34,616 nucleotides of DNA from an uncultured Campylobacter sp. (GTDB lineage Bacteria > Campylobacterota > Campylobacteria > Campylobacterales > Campylobacteraceae), in the NCBI RefSeq assembly GCF_938039245.1, contig NZ_CALHVN010000010.1, forward strand, positions 1-34,616, in the 5' to 3' direction. A program made the position numbers and the translations under genes. Of the stretch, positions 24,136-33,807 are shown piece by piece; positions within the stretch are counted from its first letter, which is position 1, and every line of letters starts with the position of its first letter. The notes beneath the pieces are model-generated. The model was not told the DNA's origin. It ran no database searches and saw only the letters and a list, made by a program, of their open reading frames with translations.

Positions 24136-25548
24136 ATGCTCACCGATCTCGTAAGCTCCGTAAATTCATTCCTTTGGGGGCCGTATTTTCTCATCGCCCT
24201 GCTTTGCGGTACGGGGCTTTATTTCACGATTAGGCTTCGTTTCGTGCAGATTTTTAAATTTAAAGCGGGGCTTTGCGGGCTGTTCGGCAATTTTTCGCTG
24301 CATGGCGAGGCAGCGGGAAAATCGGGCATGAGCTCGTTTCAAGCAGTCGCTACGGCCGTCGCGGCGCAGGTGGGCACGGGCAATCTGGTCGGCGCTACGA
24401 CCGCGCTTATAATGGGCGGGCCGGGTGCGATATTTTGGATGTGGTGCGCGGCGTTTTTGGGCATGGCGACGAATTTTGCCGAGATTTGCCTCGCGCAAAT
24501 TTACCGCTCCAAAGACGATAGCGGCCACGTGATCGGCGGACCTGCGTTTTATATCAGTCGCGGACTAAAGAGCCGCTACGCCAAAGCCCTGGCGGCATTT
24601 TTTGCGCTGGCGATCATTTTAGCACTCGGATTTATGGGAAATATGGTGCAGGCCAACTCGATCTCGGACGGCTTTAAAGGGGCGTTTGGTATCCCAAACT
24701 GGGCTAGCGGGCTGTTTTTAGCGGCGATTTGCGCCATGATTTTTATCGGCGGCGTCAAGGCCATAGCGCGCGTAGCAGAAAAGATCGTGCCGCTAATGGC
24801 GATCCTTTATGTCGCTGTCGGGCTAGTCATCATCGGGTTTAATATCGAAAAAATCCCAAGCGTCGTCGCGCTCATATTTGAAGCGGCGTTTAACCCCTCA
24901 GCGGCCTGGGGCGGCGCGACCGGAGCTACGATAGCTACGGCGATGAGATACGGTATCGCGCGCGGACTGTTTTCAAACGAAGCCGGCATGGGCTCGACCC
25001 CTCACGCGCACGCCGCGGCAAACGTCAAACATCCGGTCGATCAAGCCGTACTTGGCATAATGAGCGTGTTTGTAGATACCTTTATCGTGCTAAATATTAC
25101 GGTTTTTGTCGTGCTAAGCGCGGACGTGATACGTTTTGAAAACGGCAAAGCCGTGCTAACGGGTATCGCGCTCGTTCAGGAGGCTTTTTCCTCGCATGTT
25201 TTGGGGCATACGGGCGGATATAGCTTTGTGGCGGTTTGCTTGTTTTTCTTTGCGTTTACGACGATACTTGGGTGGTATTATTTTGCCGAGATAAACGTTC
25301 GCTATCTTTTCGGTGCTAAATTCGTGCGCGTCTTGCAAATTTTGGTCGTCGGGTTTATATTTTTAGGCAGTTTGCTTAAGATAAATTTCGTCTGGGAGCT
25401 AGCGGATATGTTTAACGGCCTTATGGTACTGCCGAATTTAATCGCCATCATCGCGCTAAGTCCCGTCGTCGTAAAACTCCTAAAAGACCACGATGCGGGC
25501 AAGGAATACGAACAGAAAAACTATGTAAGAGAGCCGAATTTATTTTAG
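24136..25548 (+). CDS. Sodium:alanine/glycine symporter (AGCS family)
   Basis: An inner-membrane Na+-coupled importer of alanine or glycine. Start at ATG 24136 after AAAGG, giving 470 residues, normal. About 11 membrane segments can be read. Family signatures: SSFQAVATAVAAQVGTGNLV, the G-N-L transport core, then GGPGAIFWMWCAAFLGMATNF, and SNEAGMGSTPHAHAAA. The tail (KDHDAGKEYEQKNY) is cytosolic. It has its own promoter. Substrate is by family only. Confidence 0.93.
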   Translation: MLTDLVSSVNSFLWGPYFLIALLCGTGLYFTIRLRFVQIFKFKAGLCGLFGNFSLHGEAAGKSGMSSFQAVATAVAAQVGTGNLVGATTALIMGGPGAIFWMWCAAFLGMATNFAEICLAQIYRSKDDSGHVIGGPAFYISRGLKSRYAKALAAFFALAIILALGFMGNMVQANSISDGFKGAFGIPNWASGLFLAAICAMIFIGGVKAIARVAEKIVPLMAILYVAVGLVIIGFNIEKIPSVVALIFEAAFNPSAAWGGATGATIATAMRYGIARGLFSNEAGMGSTPHAHAAANVKHPVDQAVLGIMSVFVDTFIVLNITVFVVLSADVIRFENGKAVLTGIALVQEAFSSHVLGHTGGYSFVAVCLFFFAFTTILGWYYFAEINVRYLFGAKFVRVLQILVVGFIFLGSLLKINFVWELADMFNGLMVLPNLIAIIALSPVVVKLLKDHDAGKEYEQKNYVREPNLF

Positions 25549-25636
25549 AAAACTTAAAATTTTAATGTAATTTCTATTTTATATATTTTTGCTGTAATTT
25601 TAAGAATTGATTTCAGTTAGATTTGTTACAATTTCC

Positions 25637-25642
25637 TATATT
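25637..25642 (+). promoter_or_regulatory. Possible -10 box for the S-layer-like gene
   Basis: TATATT, 31 nt before the ATG, in a strongly A/T-rich 120-base region; AGGAG at 25657-25661 is the ribosome site. Other A/T hexamers nearby could serve equally well. Confidence 0.4.
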
Positions 25643-25667
25643 TTTAATCTAAATCTAGGAGATCGTT

Positions 25668-28600
25668 ATGAATATAACTCAGACGCAAATTTCGGCGCTT
25701 TACGTCGGACTCTTCGGCAGATCGAGCGAAGGCGCGGGCAGTAAGGCTTGGCTGGGTGCTGCAAATACGCAAAATTTAAGCGTTTCTACTATCGCAAACA
25801 CGATGCTAGACACCGTAGCGGCAAAAGAGTTTTTCGGCGATAGCGTAAACGAAAACGCAAATTTCGTCGAGCATATATACGCTAACGTATTTGGCAAAGG
25901 CGGAGCTAATCTAGACAAAGAGGGCAAAGCCGGCTGGACGAAAAAGCTAAACGACGGCGAAGATAGAGGAAAGGTCGCGGCTGATATGCTAAAGGCCGCT
26001 TGCGACCCCGTTCACTCAAATGCCGCCGACGAAGCTACGAAAAACGCGCATAATCTCTTGATAAACAAGATAATCGCCTCAAACGTCGTAGCCGACCTCA
26101 TTAAAGACGTTCCAAACGGCGGCGATATAAAGGAGCAATTAAAAGCTTTTATCCAGATAAATAAAACCATTACGCCCCACTCAAACGCAAGCGACATCAA
26201 AAGCGCCGTGCTAGCGGGCGCTAAAAGCTTAAATTTGACCGTAGACGAGGCAAAGTTAGACGCTGCGCTAGATGCCAACTCTAAGGTAAAAATTATCTCC
26301 GGCGTAACCGGCAAAACGGAGGATGAAATCTCAAAAGAACTCGCTCCAAAACCCGCCCCTACGCCAGATCCTAAGCCTGACCCTACGCCGGATCTAAAAC
26401 CTCAGCCCGATCCTAAACCGACTCCGACTCCAGACCCCAAGCCGCAACCTCAGCCTACTCCGAACGACGGCGTAGAGGGCTCGCTAAAACAGATGCTAGC
26501 ATCCGCCTCATCGACCGAGGTCATCGGCTACTCGGCGAAGATAGAACACGGCGGTAAAAAATACTTCGTAAGCATAAGAAGCGCAGATAACGACGGCGTA
26601 AATTTAAGCGCCGATCAAAAGATAAATTTATCGGTCCAAAACGGCGCGGTTAAAACCGCCGAGGGCAAGACGCTAAAAGCCGACGTTTATACGGTAAAAA
26701 ACTTCCCGACGGGCGATAGCTTGGAGGCGGAAAAAGGCACGGCGATACTTGGCGCATTTACCAAAGACGGGCACGAATTTAGCGCCAAAGATCAAGAAAA
26801 CGGCGTCCCTTATAGCCACAGCCTCCAGCCTAGATCGGGCGTTAAATTTAACGACAACGGCTTTTTCGAGCGACCGTTTGGCCTGGTAGAGGGCACGACA
26901 GACGGCGTCAGCGCGCAAAAAGTAGATAAAGGCGCTGGCGGTATGGTTTATAAGCTCGTAAAAGACGGACAAACGACTTATTACGTTACAAATAAAGAGG
27001 CCGTTCCGCATTTTAACTCGCATACCGGCACCGTCGTCATAGAGGGCGCAAAACCCGGCGACAAGGTCAAATTTGCAGGAGGCGCAGACTCGCTTACGCA
27101 GGCTCAAAACGAGGACGGACTGCAAGCGGGCGCAAAGCAGTTTATCAAAGACGGCGACGACACTATCCTCTACGCTAACGGTAAAAACGCGGGCTTTAGC
27201 AACTCGGATGATTTAAAGATCGTATTTAAAGGCGTTAGCATAGATCCGACGGCAAAAGACGGAGTCTTTACGCTAAAGCAAAACGTTTTAGCCGACGGCG
27301 CCATCAAGACAACCGACGCGCAGGGCTTTGCTAAGCTCTTTGACGACGCGCCCGCTCTTAAGCTAGACGGCACGGAAAACGTCTATAAAAAAGAGGGCAA
27401 ATTTTACCAAGACGCGCAAGCTACCAAGCCTTTAGACGCGGATGCGCTAAACATAAAGGCCGTTAAATTCGCTAACGGCGACGTTTATACCTTTAGGTCT
27501 GCGAAAAAATCGCAATCCAAGGACGCGGTAAAAGCCTACGACGAACAAAGCTTAAGCTCAAATTCGCAAAAAGGCGACGCGCTAAAAAGCGGCGATACGA
27601 CTTACGAGTTTTTCGACAAAGGCAACGTCGCAAAGATATCAAGCGATGATTTTTCGTTTGAAAACGGCGCGCAGTATCTAGGCTCGCTAAATTTAGACGG
27701 AGCTAAAAACATAACCAAAGAGTCGTTTTTATCCGGCAAGCTAGGGGATAAAATCCTACCTAACGCGTATTCAAGCATAACTACGGGCGGAGTTAAATTC
27801 GAGCTCAAGCAAAACGGCGATATAAAATCTTTAGTCGCAAGCTTTGAAAAAGCTAAGGAGATATTAAGCGGCGCGCTAAAAGATAGGATCGCAGACGGCA
27901 CGGTAGAGCTTAGCAAAGATAGCACGCTAACAAACGCTCAGCTACAAACGTTAGCTCAAAATACCGCTAAATTTGCTAATGGCGCGGTAAAATCGGCCGT
28001 TCTAAGCGTAGCCGAACTAACGTCGCTCAACAAAGATGCTGCGGATAAAATCGCAAATTCGGCCGTAACGCTAACTGATAAAGACGCGTTTAGCAAAGAG
28101 TCTCTAAAAGCTTTGGGCGCGTTTAGCGACAAGCTAAAAGACGGCGCGATAGCTAAAACGCAAAAGCTAAGCGCGGCTGATTTTTACGAAATTTTCGGCA
28201 AAGGCTTTTTATCTAGCGACAAGCTCTCAAGCTATAAAATCGCAAACGGCGCCCTAGAGATCGAAGATAGCGCGAATAATTTACAAAACGCGGTAGAAAA
28301 CAGGCTGAATTATTTCGGCGAAAAGATAAAATCCATAAAAACCTCAGACGGCGCGGAGCTAAAAATCTCGGCCACGAATTTTAATAAAATCGGCGCAGAT
28401 AAATTTGACGCTAACGATAACATAAAACTAACGGGCGTTAGCTCAAACGATAAGGATGCCTTGCTAAGCGACAAGGTAGATAGCTTTGAAATCAATAGAA
28501 CATTAGAAGTAAGCGTAGACGAATACGCTAAATTTGCCGCCAAACTCGCCGGAAAAGGAAAATTCGATATCGCAGACGACTTTAAAAAAATCATGAAATT

Positions 28601-30113
28601 TTTAAAGACGGCGGACGTTTCAAAGATAGAAAAGCTAAATTTAAGCGATAAAAACATCGAACTTAGCGCAAGCGACGTAGAAGAGCTGGCTAAGCTTGGC
28701 GATCTAAATTTGCATACTAAATACGGCACGCAAATCACGCTAAAGCAAAGCGCGCAAGAGCTAAACGCGGACGGTTCAAAGCTGCTAAAGGCCTTTGCGG
28801 GGCTGTCTTTTGGCTCCGGCAATGCCAAAAAACAGATCGACGTGCAAGGAGACGGCGTTTTAGAGCTTGATAAAGATACGTTTGAAACTTTTAAATTTGC
28901 CGCAGACGACAATCTAAAAATAACAAACGTAACAGGCTCAGTCTACGCAAGCGACGCCAAAGAAACCTTTACCTTTAAGCAAGACGCGTCTAGAGTCGTT
29001 ATAAATGCCTTATCTAACGGCGACAAGCTTGATTTCTCCAGGTTAGCTTCTAACGTAACGTCTATCGGCGATCTAAACGTTGCCGCAGACGCGCAAACGC
29101 AGCTACAAGACGGCAAAATTTACTACGTTAGCGGTATGTCGGCAGGCTTTGCGTCCGGGTTTGATAAGATTTTCGGCGAAGGCAAGGCGTTTGTAACCAA
29201 AGCCGCAGGCAACGAAAAATCTATAATCCTAGCTAAAACTTACAGCGGTTTTGAGATATATAAGGTCGAAAATAACGGCGGTAACGTAATAACTAAGGAT
29301 GAGGTAAAATATATAGGCTCCGTTAGCGCGCACCGAGACTTTAATCTTAGCGCGGATAACATCGTGCTAGCGGCCGCGTCAAAAAGCCTTAGTGCGGCGC
29401 GGTTTGCGACCGAAGCGGCAAAAGGCGCCGGCGGGCTAAATTTGCTAGATACGGCGGAAAACATAAAGCAAAATTTGGCAAATTTAATCTCAAACAAAGA
29501 CAAAATAGCAAGCATTGGCAGCAGCGACGATAAGCCTGTAAATTTAACCGCCTCGCAGCTAGGCGAGCTAAAAGGCAAATTTGCCCCTAGCCAAACGTTA
29601 AAAATAAGCGAGGCGCTAAAGGACGGTAAAACCGCGAGCGCGGACGGAGGCAAATATATCTTTACTCTGGATAAAGACGAGAAAAACTGGCAGCTGGAGA
29701 AATTCGGCGCAGACGATAAGCTTGATTTTTCAAAGGTATTTGAGGGCAAGCAGCTAAGCGCGGGCGAGTTTGACCTAAACGCAAACGGGCAAAAAGCTAC
29801 GCTGCAAGACGGCAAGATCTATAAAGCCGAGCTAAGCTTTACGCCGTCAAATCAAGGCGGCGGCGCAAATAGCGAGCTAAACGCGCTTAAAAAGGTATTT
29901 GAAGAGTCGTTTGAAAAAGGCGTAAAAGCTCTGCTCATCGCTAAAAACCTCAAGCAAGAGGGCAACTCGTACTCCTATAACTACGTCTATAAGATCGAGG
30001 ACGACGGCAACGGCAAGCTAGACCAGGGCGACATCAAGCTGCTAGGCGTCGTAAATACCAATAGCGGCTTTCAAAACAACTACGACATAACCGCGGCTAA
30101 CGCAGAGCTGTAG
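25668..30113 (+). CDS. S-layer-like, DUF4214-bearing giant surface protein
   Basis: Product 1481 residues with no N-terminal signal, one cysteine, and high Ala/Asp/Lys/Ser. Residues 1-110 have two DUF4214-type units (ISALYVGLFGRSSEGAGSKAW; EHIYANVFGKGGANLDKEG), as in Campylobacter S-layer and RTX-like proteins. A Pro/Asp/Lys-rich linker spans 227-266. The long middle has many short strand/helix units (for example LTDKDAFSKESLKALGAF). The C terminus repeats a module twice (DNA about 29014-29370 and 29713-30113): DKLDFS, LQDGKIY, YK-E. The last copy has a Ca-binding-like loop EDDGNGKLDQGD. Lack of signal plus acidic C terminus suggests type I secretion; no exporter is in the window. It could be an S-layer subunit or an adhesin. 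Confidence 0.8.
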   Translation: MNITQTQISALYVGLFGRSSEGAGSKAWLGAANTQNLSVSTIANTMLDTVAAKEFFGDSVNENANFVEHIYANVFGKGGANLDKEGKAGWTKKLNDGEDRGKVAADMLKAACDPVHSNAADEATKNAHNLLINKIIASNVVADLIKDVPNGGDIKEQLKAFIQINKTITPHSNASDIKSAVLAGAKSLNLTVDEAKLDAALDANSKVKIISGVTGKTEDEISKELAPKPAPTPDPKPDPTPDLKPQPDPKPTPTPDPKPQPQPTPNDGVEGSLKQMLASASSTEVIGYSAKIEHGGKKYFVSIRSADNDGVNLSADQKINLSVQNGAVKTAEGKTLKADVYTVKNFPTGDSLEAEKGTAILGAFTKDGHEFSAKDQENGVPYSHSLQPRSGVKFNDNGFFERPFGLVEGTTDGVSAQKVDKGAGGMVYKLVKDGQTTYYVTNKEAVPHFNSHTGTVVIEGAKPGDKVKFAGGADSLTQAQNEDGLQAGAKQFIKDGDDTILYANGKNAGFSNSDDLKIVFKGVSIDPTAKDGVFTLKQNVLADGAIKTTDAQGFAKLFDDAPALKLDGTENVYKKEGKFYQDAQATKPLDADALNIKAVKFANGDVYTFRSAKKSQSKDAVKAYDEQSLSSNSQKGDALKSGDTTYEFFDKGNVAKISSDDFSFENGAQYLGSLNLDGAKNITKESFLSGKLGDKILPNAYSSITTGGVKFELKQNGDIKSLVASFEKAKEILSGALKDRIADGTVELSKDSTLTNAQLQTLAQNTAKFANGAVKSAVLSVAELTSLNKDAADKIANSAVTLTDKDAFSKESLKALGAFSDKLKDGAIAKTQKLSAADFYEIFGKGFLSSDKLSSYKIANGALEIEDSANNLQNAVENRLNYFGEKIKSIKTSDGAELKISATNFNKIGADKFDANDNIKLTGVSSNDKDALLSDKVDSFEINRTLEVSVDEYAKFAAKLAGKGKFDIADDFKKIMKFLKTADVSKIEKLNLSDKNIELSASDVEELAKLGDLNLHTKYGTQITLKQSAQELNADGSKLLKAFAGLSFGSGNAKKQIDVQGDGVLELDKDTFETFKFAADDNLKITNVTGSVYASDAKETFTFKQDASRVVINALSNGDKLDFSRLASNVTSIGDLNVAADAQTQLQDGKIYYVSGMSAGFASGFDKIFGEGKAFVTKAAGNEKSIILAKTYSGFEIYKVENNGGNVITKDEVKYIGSVSAHRDFNLSADNIVLAAASKSLSAARFATEAAKGAGGLNLLDTAENIKQNLANLISNKDKIASIGSSDDKPVNLTASQLGELKGKFAPSQTLKISEALKDGKTASADGGKYIFTLDKDEKNWQLEKFGADDKLDFSKVFEGKQLSAGEFDLNANGQKATLQDGKIYKAELSFTPSNQGGGANSELNALKKVFEESFEKGVKALLIAKNLKQEGNSYSYNYVYKIEDDGNGKLDQGDIKLLGVVNTNSGFQNNYDITAANAEL

Positions 30114-30123
30114 TTTTGCGATA

Positions 30124-30156
30124 AAATTTAGTCGGCCGAGTCGGTCGGCTAAATTT
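30124..30156 (+). terminator. Hairpin after the S-layer-like gene
   Basis: AAATTTAG and CTAAATTT form the base of a stem, extended inward by TCGGCC / GGTCGG-type pairs with two G-U wobbles, loop about 5 nt. It lies 11 nt after the stop codon and is followed by a weak T-rich stretch (taattt). It is the only strong terminator-like structure I found. Confidence 0.5.
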
Positions 30157-30216
30157 AATTTATGCTTTAGCCTAAAATAAAGCGCTTGGCTATAGCTACT
30201 AGGCTTACATCTTTAT

Positions 30217-30460
30217 TTGGCTGTAGCGGCGAGCTTGTCGCAAGTTTATGCAACGAACTCGCGCAAACGCAAAGCAGCGCGCAGATCAAATATATCGGCA
30301 CGGGCGGCGGTTTTTATCCACAGTCGCGTCAAACTAAACGCGAATGATCGCGGACGCTCGACCATGGATATATTTCGCGTCAAGGATGGCAAGATCGCCG
30401 AGTACCGGGATATCGTTCAAGGCATACCCAAAAAGCGAAAACGACGATACTGTGTTTTAA
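30217..30460 (+). pseudogene. Remnant of a SnoaL-like (NTF2 fold) protein gene
   Basis: From 30307 the frame reads VFIHSRVKLNANDRG and then MDIFRVKDGKIAEYRDIVQ, a clear match to the C-terminal half of SnoaL-like enzymes (H-S-R-V-K ... D-I-F-R-x-x-D-G-K-I-x-E-x-x-D-x-x-Q). Removing one A from the A5 run at 30430-30434 restores the classic family ending PKSENDDTVF and a stop at 30458-30460. The N-terminal half (30217-30306) is not recognisable in frame. So it is a truncated, frameshifted relic; the left boundary is uncertain. Confidence 0.7.
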
Positions 30461-30645
30461 ATTTAGCCCGTTTTAGGGCTAAATCATCCGTAAAATTCGT
30501 AAAATTAAAATCCAAATTTAGTCGCCGATTCGCCCAAAGAGCGAGTAAAATTTAAACCGAAACTTAAGGCGGATATTTTTGCGCTAAATGCGAATTTAAG
30601 CCGCCTTTGCCTAATTTTCGCCGCCCGCCGAATTTAGCCTTAGAC

Positions 30646-31890
30646 TCAAGCTCTGCCCGCCGTTTCTAAAACCGCGCTTTTTAGCAAATTTACGCCATTA
30701 GCGATATCGCTCCAGCTAGAAAATTCCGCCGGATTGTGGCTGATGCCGTCTTTAGACGGGATGAAGATCATCGCCGTAGGACAGAGCGCGCTCATATGCA
30801 TAGCGTCATGCCCCGCGCCGCTTGGCATGATTTCAAAGCTAAGCCCGAGCTGCTCGGCTTTTTGGGCGATGAGCTTGATGAGGCGGCCGTCCAGCGCGCA
30901 CGGCTCGTCGAAGGCAAGCTGCTTGATCTCGCATTTGACGCCGCGCTGCGCTTCTATGCGCGAGATTTCGCCTAAGATCTGCTCGTAGGCCGCTTCGCGC
31001 GTGCGCAGGTCGATACCGCGCAGGTCGATTAGCAGCGTCGTTTCGCCCGGTACTACGTTCATGACGCCCGGTTTTACCGTGCAGTTGCCCACGGTTGCCA
31101 CCACGCCGTTTGCCGCGTTTTCGCGCGCGACGCTCTCGACGGCTAGCACTATCTGTGCCGCTGCGCAAAGCGCGTCGCGGCGGTACTTCATCGCAGTCGT
31201 GCCGGAGTGCTGAGCCTGGCCCTGCACGTGTACGCTAAATCTGTGCGGCGCGGCGATGGCGCTCACGATGCCGATTTGGATGCTTTCGTTATATAGTAGC
31301 GGCCCTTGCTCGATGTGTAGCTCGAAAAAGCTCTCATAGTTCGGCGTCAAATTTTTAGCCTTTTCGATACTTGCTAGATCGATGCCAAACTCAGCAAAGA
31401 TCTCGCTGGTAGCGCGCCCTTGAAAGTCGCGCACGTCTTTTAGCTTTTCATAACCCAGCTTGCCGCACATGACCTTGCTGCCGAGCGTCGCGATGTTAAA
31501 TCGGCTCGACTCCTCGCACTCAAAGACGACTAGCTCAAGCGGTCTGCGCGTTTGTACGCCTTCGTCGTTTAGCGTTCTAATCAGCTCTAGTCCGCCTAAA
31601 ACGCCCAAAATCCCGTCAAATTCGCCGCCGTTTATCACGGTGTCTAGGTGCGAGCCAAACGCTACCGCCGGCAGCTCGGGCTGGGTGCCTTCGCGCCTGG
31701 CGAAGATATTTCCGATCGCGTCTATGCGTACTTTTAGTCCCGCTTCTTTACAGCGCGCGATAAATAGCTCCCTAGCGGCCTTGTCCTCGCGCGTGTAGGC
31801 TAGGCGGCTCATTCCCGCTCCGAAGCTCTCGTCGTTTATGGCGTTTATCTCGCTAAAAAGCGCCTTAAGTCTATCTAAATTTATACTCAT
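30646..31890 (-). CDS. M20-family amidase/hydantoinase-carbamoylase (Zn-dependent)
   Basis: A cytosolic dinuclear-metal hydrolase related to N-carbamoyl-L-amino acid hydrolase, allantoate amidohydrolase and beta-ureidopropionase. Product 414 residues, normal. Metal ligands: His81 and Asp83 in GSHLDTV, Asp92 in GGEFDG, Glu126/127 in ECEESSRF, His192 in ELHIEQGPLL, and His385 in ISHNPAE. GQAQHSGTTAM (224-234) and GAGHDAMHM (358-366) are family marks. AAAGGAG precedes the ATG. Which amide is cut (ureido acid or allantoate) is not decided; no other pyrimidine or purine catabolic gene lies beside it. Confidence 0.9.
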   Translation of the reverse strand: MSINLDRLKALFSEINAINDESFGAGMSRLAYTREDKAARELFIARCKEAGLKVRIDAIGNIFARREGTQPELPAVAFGSHLDTVINGGEFDGILGVLGGLELIRTLNDEGVQTRRPLELVVFECEESSRFNIATLGSKVMCGKLGYEKLKDVRDFQGRATSEIFAEFGIDLASIEKAKNLTPNYESFFELHIEQGPLLYNESIQIGIVSAIAAPHRFSVHVQGQAQHSGTTAMKYRRDALCAAAQIVLAVESVARENAANGVVATVGNCTVKPGVMNVVPGETTLLIDLRGIDLRTREAAYEQILGEISRIEAQRGVKCEIKQLAFDEPCALDGRLIKLIAQKAEQLGLSFEIMPSGAGHDAMHMSALCPTAMIFIPSKDGISHNPAEFSSWSDIANGVNLLKSAVLETAGRA

Positions 31891-32046
31891 AGCTACTCCT
31901 TTGGGTTAAATTTAAGCCAATTTTAGCCGCTAGTTTTTAAATTTTAGCTTTAATATTTTTATTTAAGTATTTATTTGATTATTCGGATTTTGCGTTTTGG
32001 TTAGAGTCGGTAAAATTTACGAGCCGCGTATTTGCGTTTGCTAAAT

Positions 32047-33051
32047 TTACTCGGCCTCTTTTGCGCTAAATGCAAAATACCGTGCGTAACTCGCCTCGTC
32101 GTATACGTCGCCCAAGCAAATTAGCCCCTCGCTTTTGTCAAATTTTGCTTCAAAGCCCGCGTGATTTACGCTCGTATCGGCGGTTAGAAATTTAAGCCTT
32201 GGCAAAGCTAAAAGCGGCGTAATGTCTAAAATTTGATTAAGGTCAAGATGAATGTTTTCTAGCGCACTGCAAAATTTAAGCGCCGATACGTCCGTAAGAG
32301 CGTTTTGGCTAAGGTATAGCACGCACAGCTTTGCAAGATTTGCTAAAGGCGAGACGTCCGCGATACGGTTGTCGTCAGCGCACAGGCACTCTAGCTTGCT
32401 AAGTCCGCCGATGGGCGCTAGGTCTTGGACGGCATTTACTTCGATATTTAGCTCTTTTAGCTTCGTTAGCGCCGCAAGCGGACGGAGATCTTGGAAGCGG
32501 TTTCTATCCAGCCAAAGCTCGGTTAAATTTACGAGGCGCGCAAGCGGCAAAACATCTGAAATATCGTTGTTTGAAAGCTTTAGCGATTTTAGTTTTTTAA
32601 GCTCGCTCAAAAACGAAACATCTCTGACGCCACAATCGTAAAGCTTTAGCGTCCTAAGCTCGCTAAGGCTTGCAAGCGGCGTAAAATCCGTGATTAAAAC
32701 GCTAAAAAGCCGCAATTTTTTTAGCTTTTTAAATTTAGCTAGCGGCGCGGCGTCACCGCACGGGACGTCTAGATCTAGCGCCTCAAGCGAGCTAAGAGCT
32801 GGCAAATTTGAAAGATCATGCACGTTTTGCGAGCTGATTTCCAGAGATTTTAGATTTGCAAAATGCCCCAAATCAGCAAGATCGCCGTCCGTAAATTTAT
32901 CGCTGCAAAACTGCATTTTGGTTACGCCCAGAGCCGACTCCTCGCTCACGTAGTCGCGGTTACCGACTCGGCGCAGTAGGCCGCTCTTTTTTAGCCTGGC
33001 TTTTGCCTTTTGCTCTACGATTTTGCTTTTAAAATTGATAAATTCGCTCAT
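32047..33051 (-). CDS. Cytosolic leucine-rich repeat protein
   Basis: Product 334 residues with no signal or anchor. Residues ~55-290 are about ten repeats of 21-23 residues of the internalin/SDS22 type (L-x-x-L-x-x-L-x-L-x-x-N-x-I-x-D-x-x-P-L-A-x-L), for example LKSLKLSNNDISDVLPLARL. The N terminus is basic; the C-terminal ~45 residues are not repeats. Such proteins bind partners; none is identifiable. It starts 21 nt after the OmpV stop in the same direction, behind a weak AAGAAA site, so it may be read through from the OmpV transcript. Confidence 0.85.
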   Translation of the reverse strand: MSEFINFKSKIVEQKAKARLKKSGLLRRVGNRDYVSEESALGVTKMQFCSDKFTDGDLADLGHFANLKSLEISSQNVHDLSNLPALSSLEALDLDVPCGDAAPLAKFKKLKKLRLFSVLITDFTPLASLSELRTLKLYDCGVRDVSFLSELKKLKSLKLSNNDISDVLPLARLVNLTELWLDRNRFQDLRPLAALTKLKELNIEVNAVQDLAPIGGLSKLECLCADDNRIADVSPLANLAKLCVLYLSQNALTDVSALKFCSALENIHLDLNQILDITPLLALPRLKFLTADTSVNHAGFEAKFDKSEGLICLGDVYDEASYARYFAFSAKEAE

Positions 33052-33072
33052 TTTCTTGCTTAAATTTGACGC

Positions 33073-33807
33073 CTAAAATTTATACGAAACGCCCGTATAA
33101 ACTACGCTCTCGTATCTGCTGCGAACGATAGGCGAACGAGCTACTTCGTCCGAAAATCTCCTAGCGCCAGCCGTCGCGCTCAAGCCAAAACCGTTGTTAA
33201 ATTCGTAAGTCGCAGTGGCTCTGGCGCCTAGCGCGTAGGAGCTGCCAGGATTATAAACCGAGGCCACCGCGCCGCCTAGCTCGCTTACGTCCGTGCCGAA
33301 GTAATAATCGCTAAGCTTTCGCGAAAATACGTCGTAAGTAACGGCCGGAATGAGCGAAAATCTCTGCGCGACGGGTAAGGAATACGACGCCTCGGCCCCG
33401 TAGCTACCGCCTCGTCCGCCGCCCTGGGCATAAACGAAGGTCTGAAAACCGCCTAAATTCGCCCCAAATTTGCCGCCGAGCGCCGTTTGATGCTCTCTAT
33501 CGCGGACGCTGCGGTACTGAGGTTTTAGTTTGCTAGACTTCACGCGCCAGCCGTCAAAAAACCTCGCATACGCGCCTGCAAAGAGGTTTTCGCTAAAATT
33601 ATGCTCGTAGCCGACTTCTAGGCCTCTAACGTAAAAACCCTCGTAATAAGCCTCAATCTGAGGCAAAGGCACGGCGCTTAGGCGGTCTTTGGTATAAAAG
33701 ACGCCTTTTTGGACGGCGGCTCCGGCGCCGATACTTGCGCCGTTTTTGGCCTCCTGCGCGCAGGCTAATGCGCCTAAAGCGCAAAGAGCGAATAGATATT
33801 TTTTCAT
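33073..33807 (-). CDS. MipA/OmpV family outer-membrane protein
   Basis: Product 244 residues; signal peptide 1-17 (MKKYLFALCALGALACA), GAGGAG before the ATG. The mature chain is an alternating aromatic beta-barrel ending in Phe (GVSYKF), the outer-membrane sorting mark. Family elements: LPQIEAYYEGFYVRGLEVGYEH, split in the barrel's first hairpin, and LSDYYFGTDVSELGG, the D-Y-Y-F/Y-G unit. It may act as a scaffold or porin; substrate unknown. First gene of a pair with the LRR gene. Confidence 0.85.
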   Translation of the reverse strand: MKKYLFALCALGALACAQEAKNGASIGAGAAVQKGVFYTKDRLSAVPLPQIEAYYEGFYVRGLEVGYEHNFSENLFAGAYARFFDGWRVKSSKLKPQYRSVRDREHQTALGGKFGANLGGFQTFVYAQGGGRGGSYGAEASYSLPVAQRFSLIPAVTYDVFSRKLSDYYFGTDVSELGGAVASVYNPGSSYALGARATATYEFNNGFGLSATAGARRFSDEVARSPIVRSRYESVVYTGVSYKF

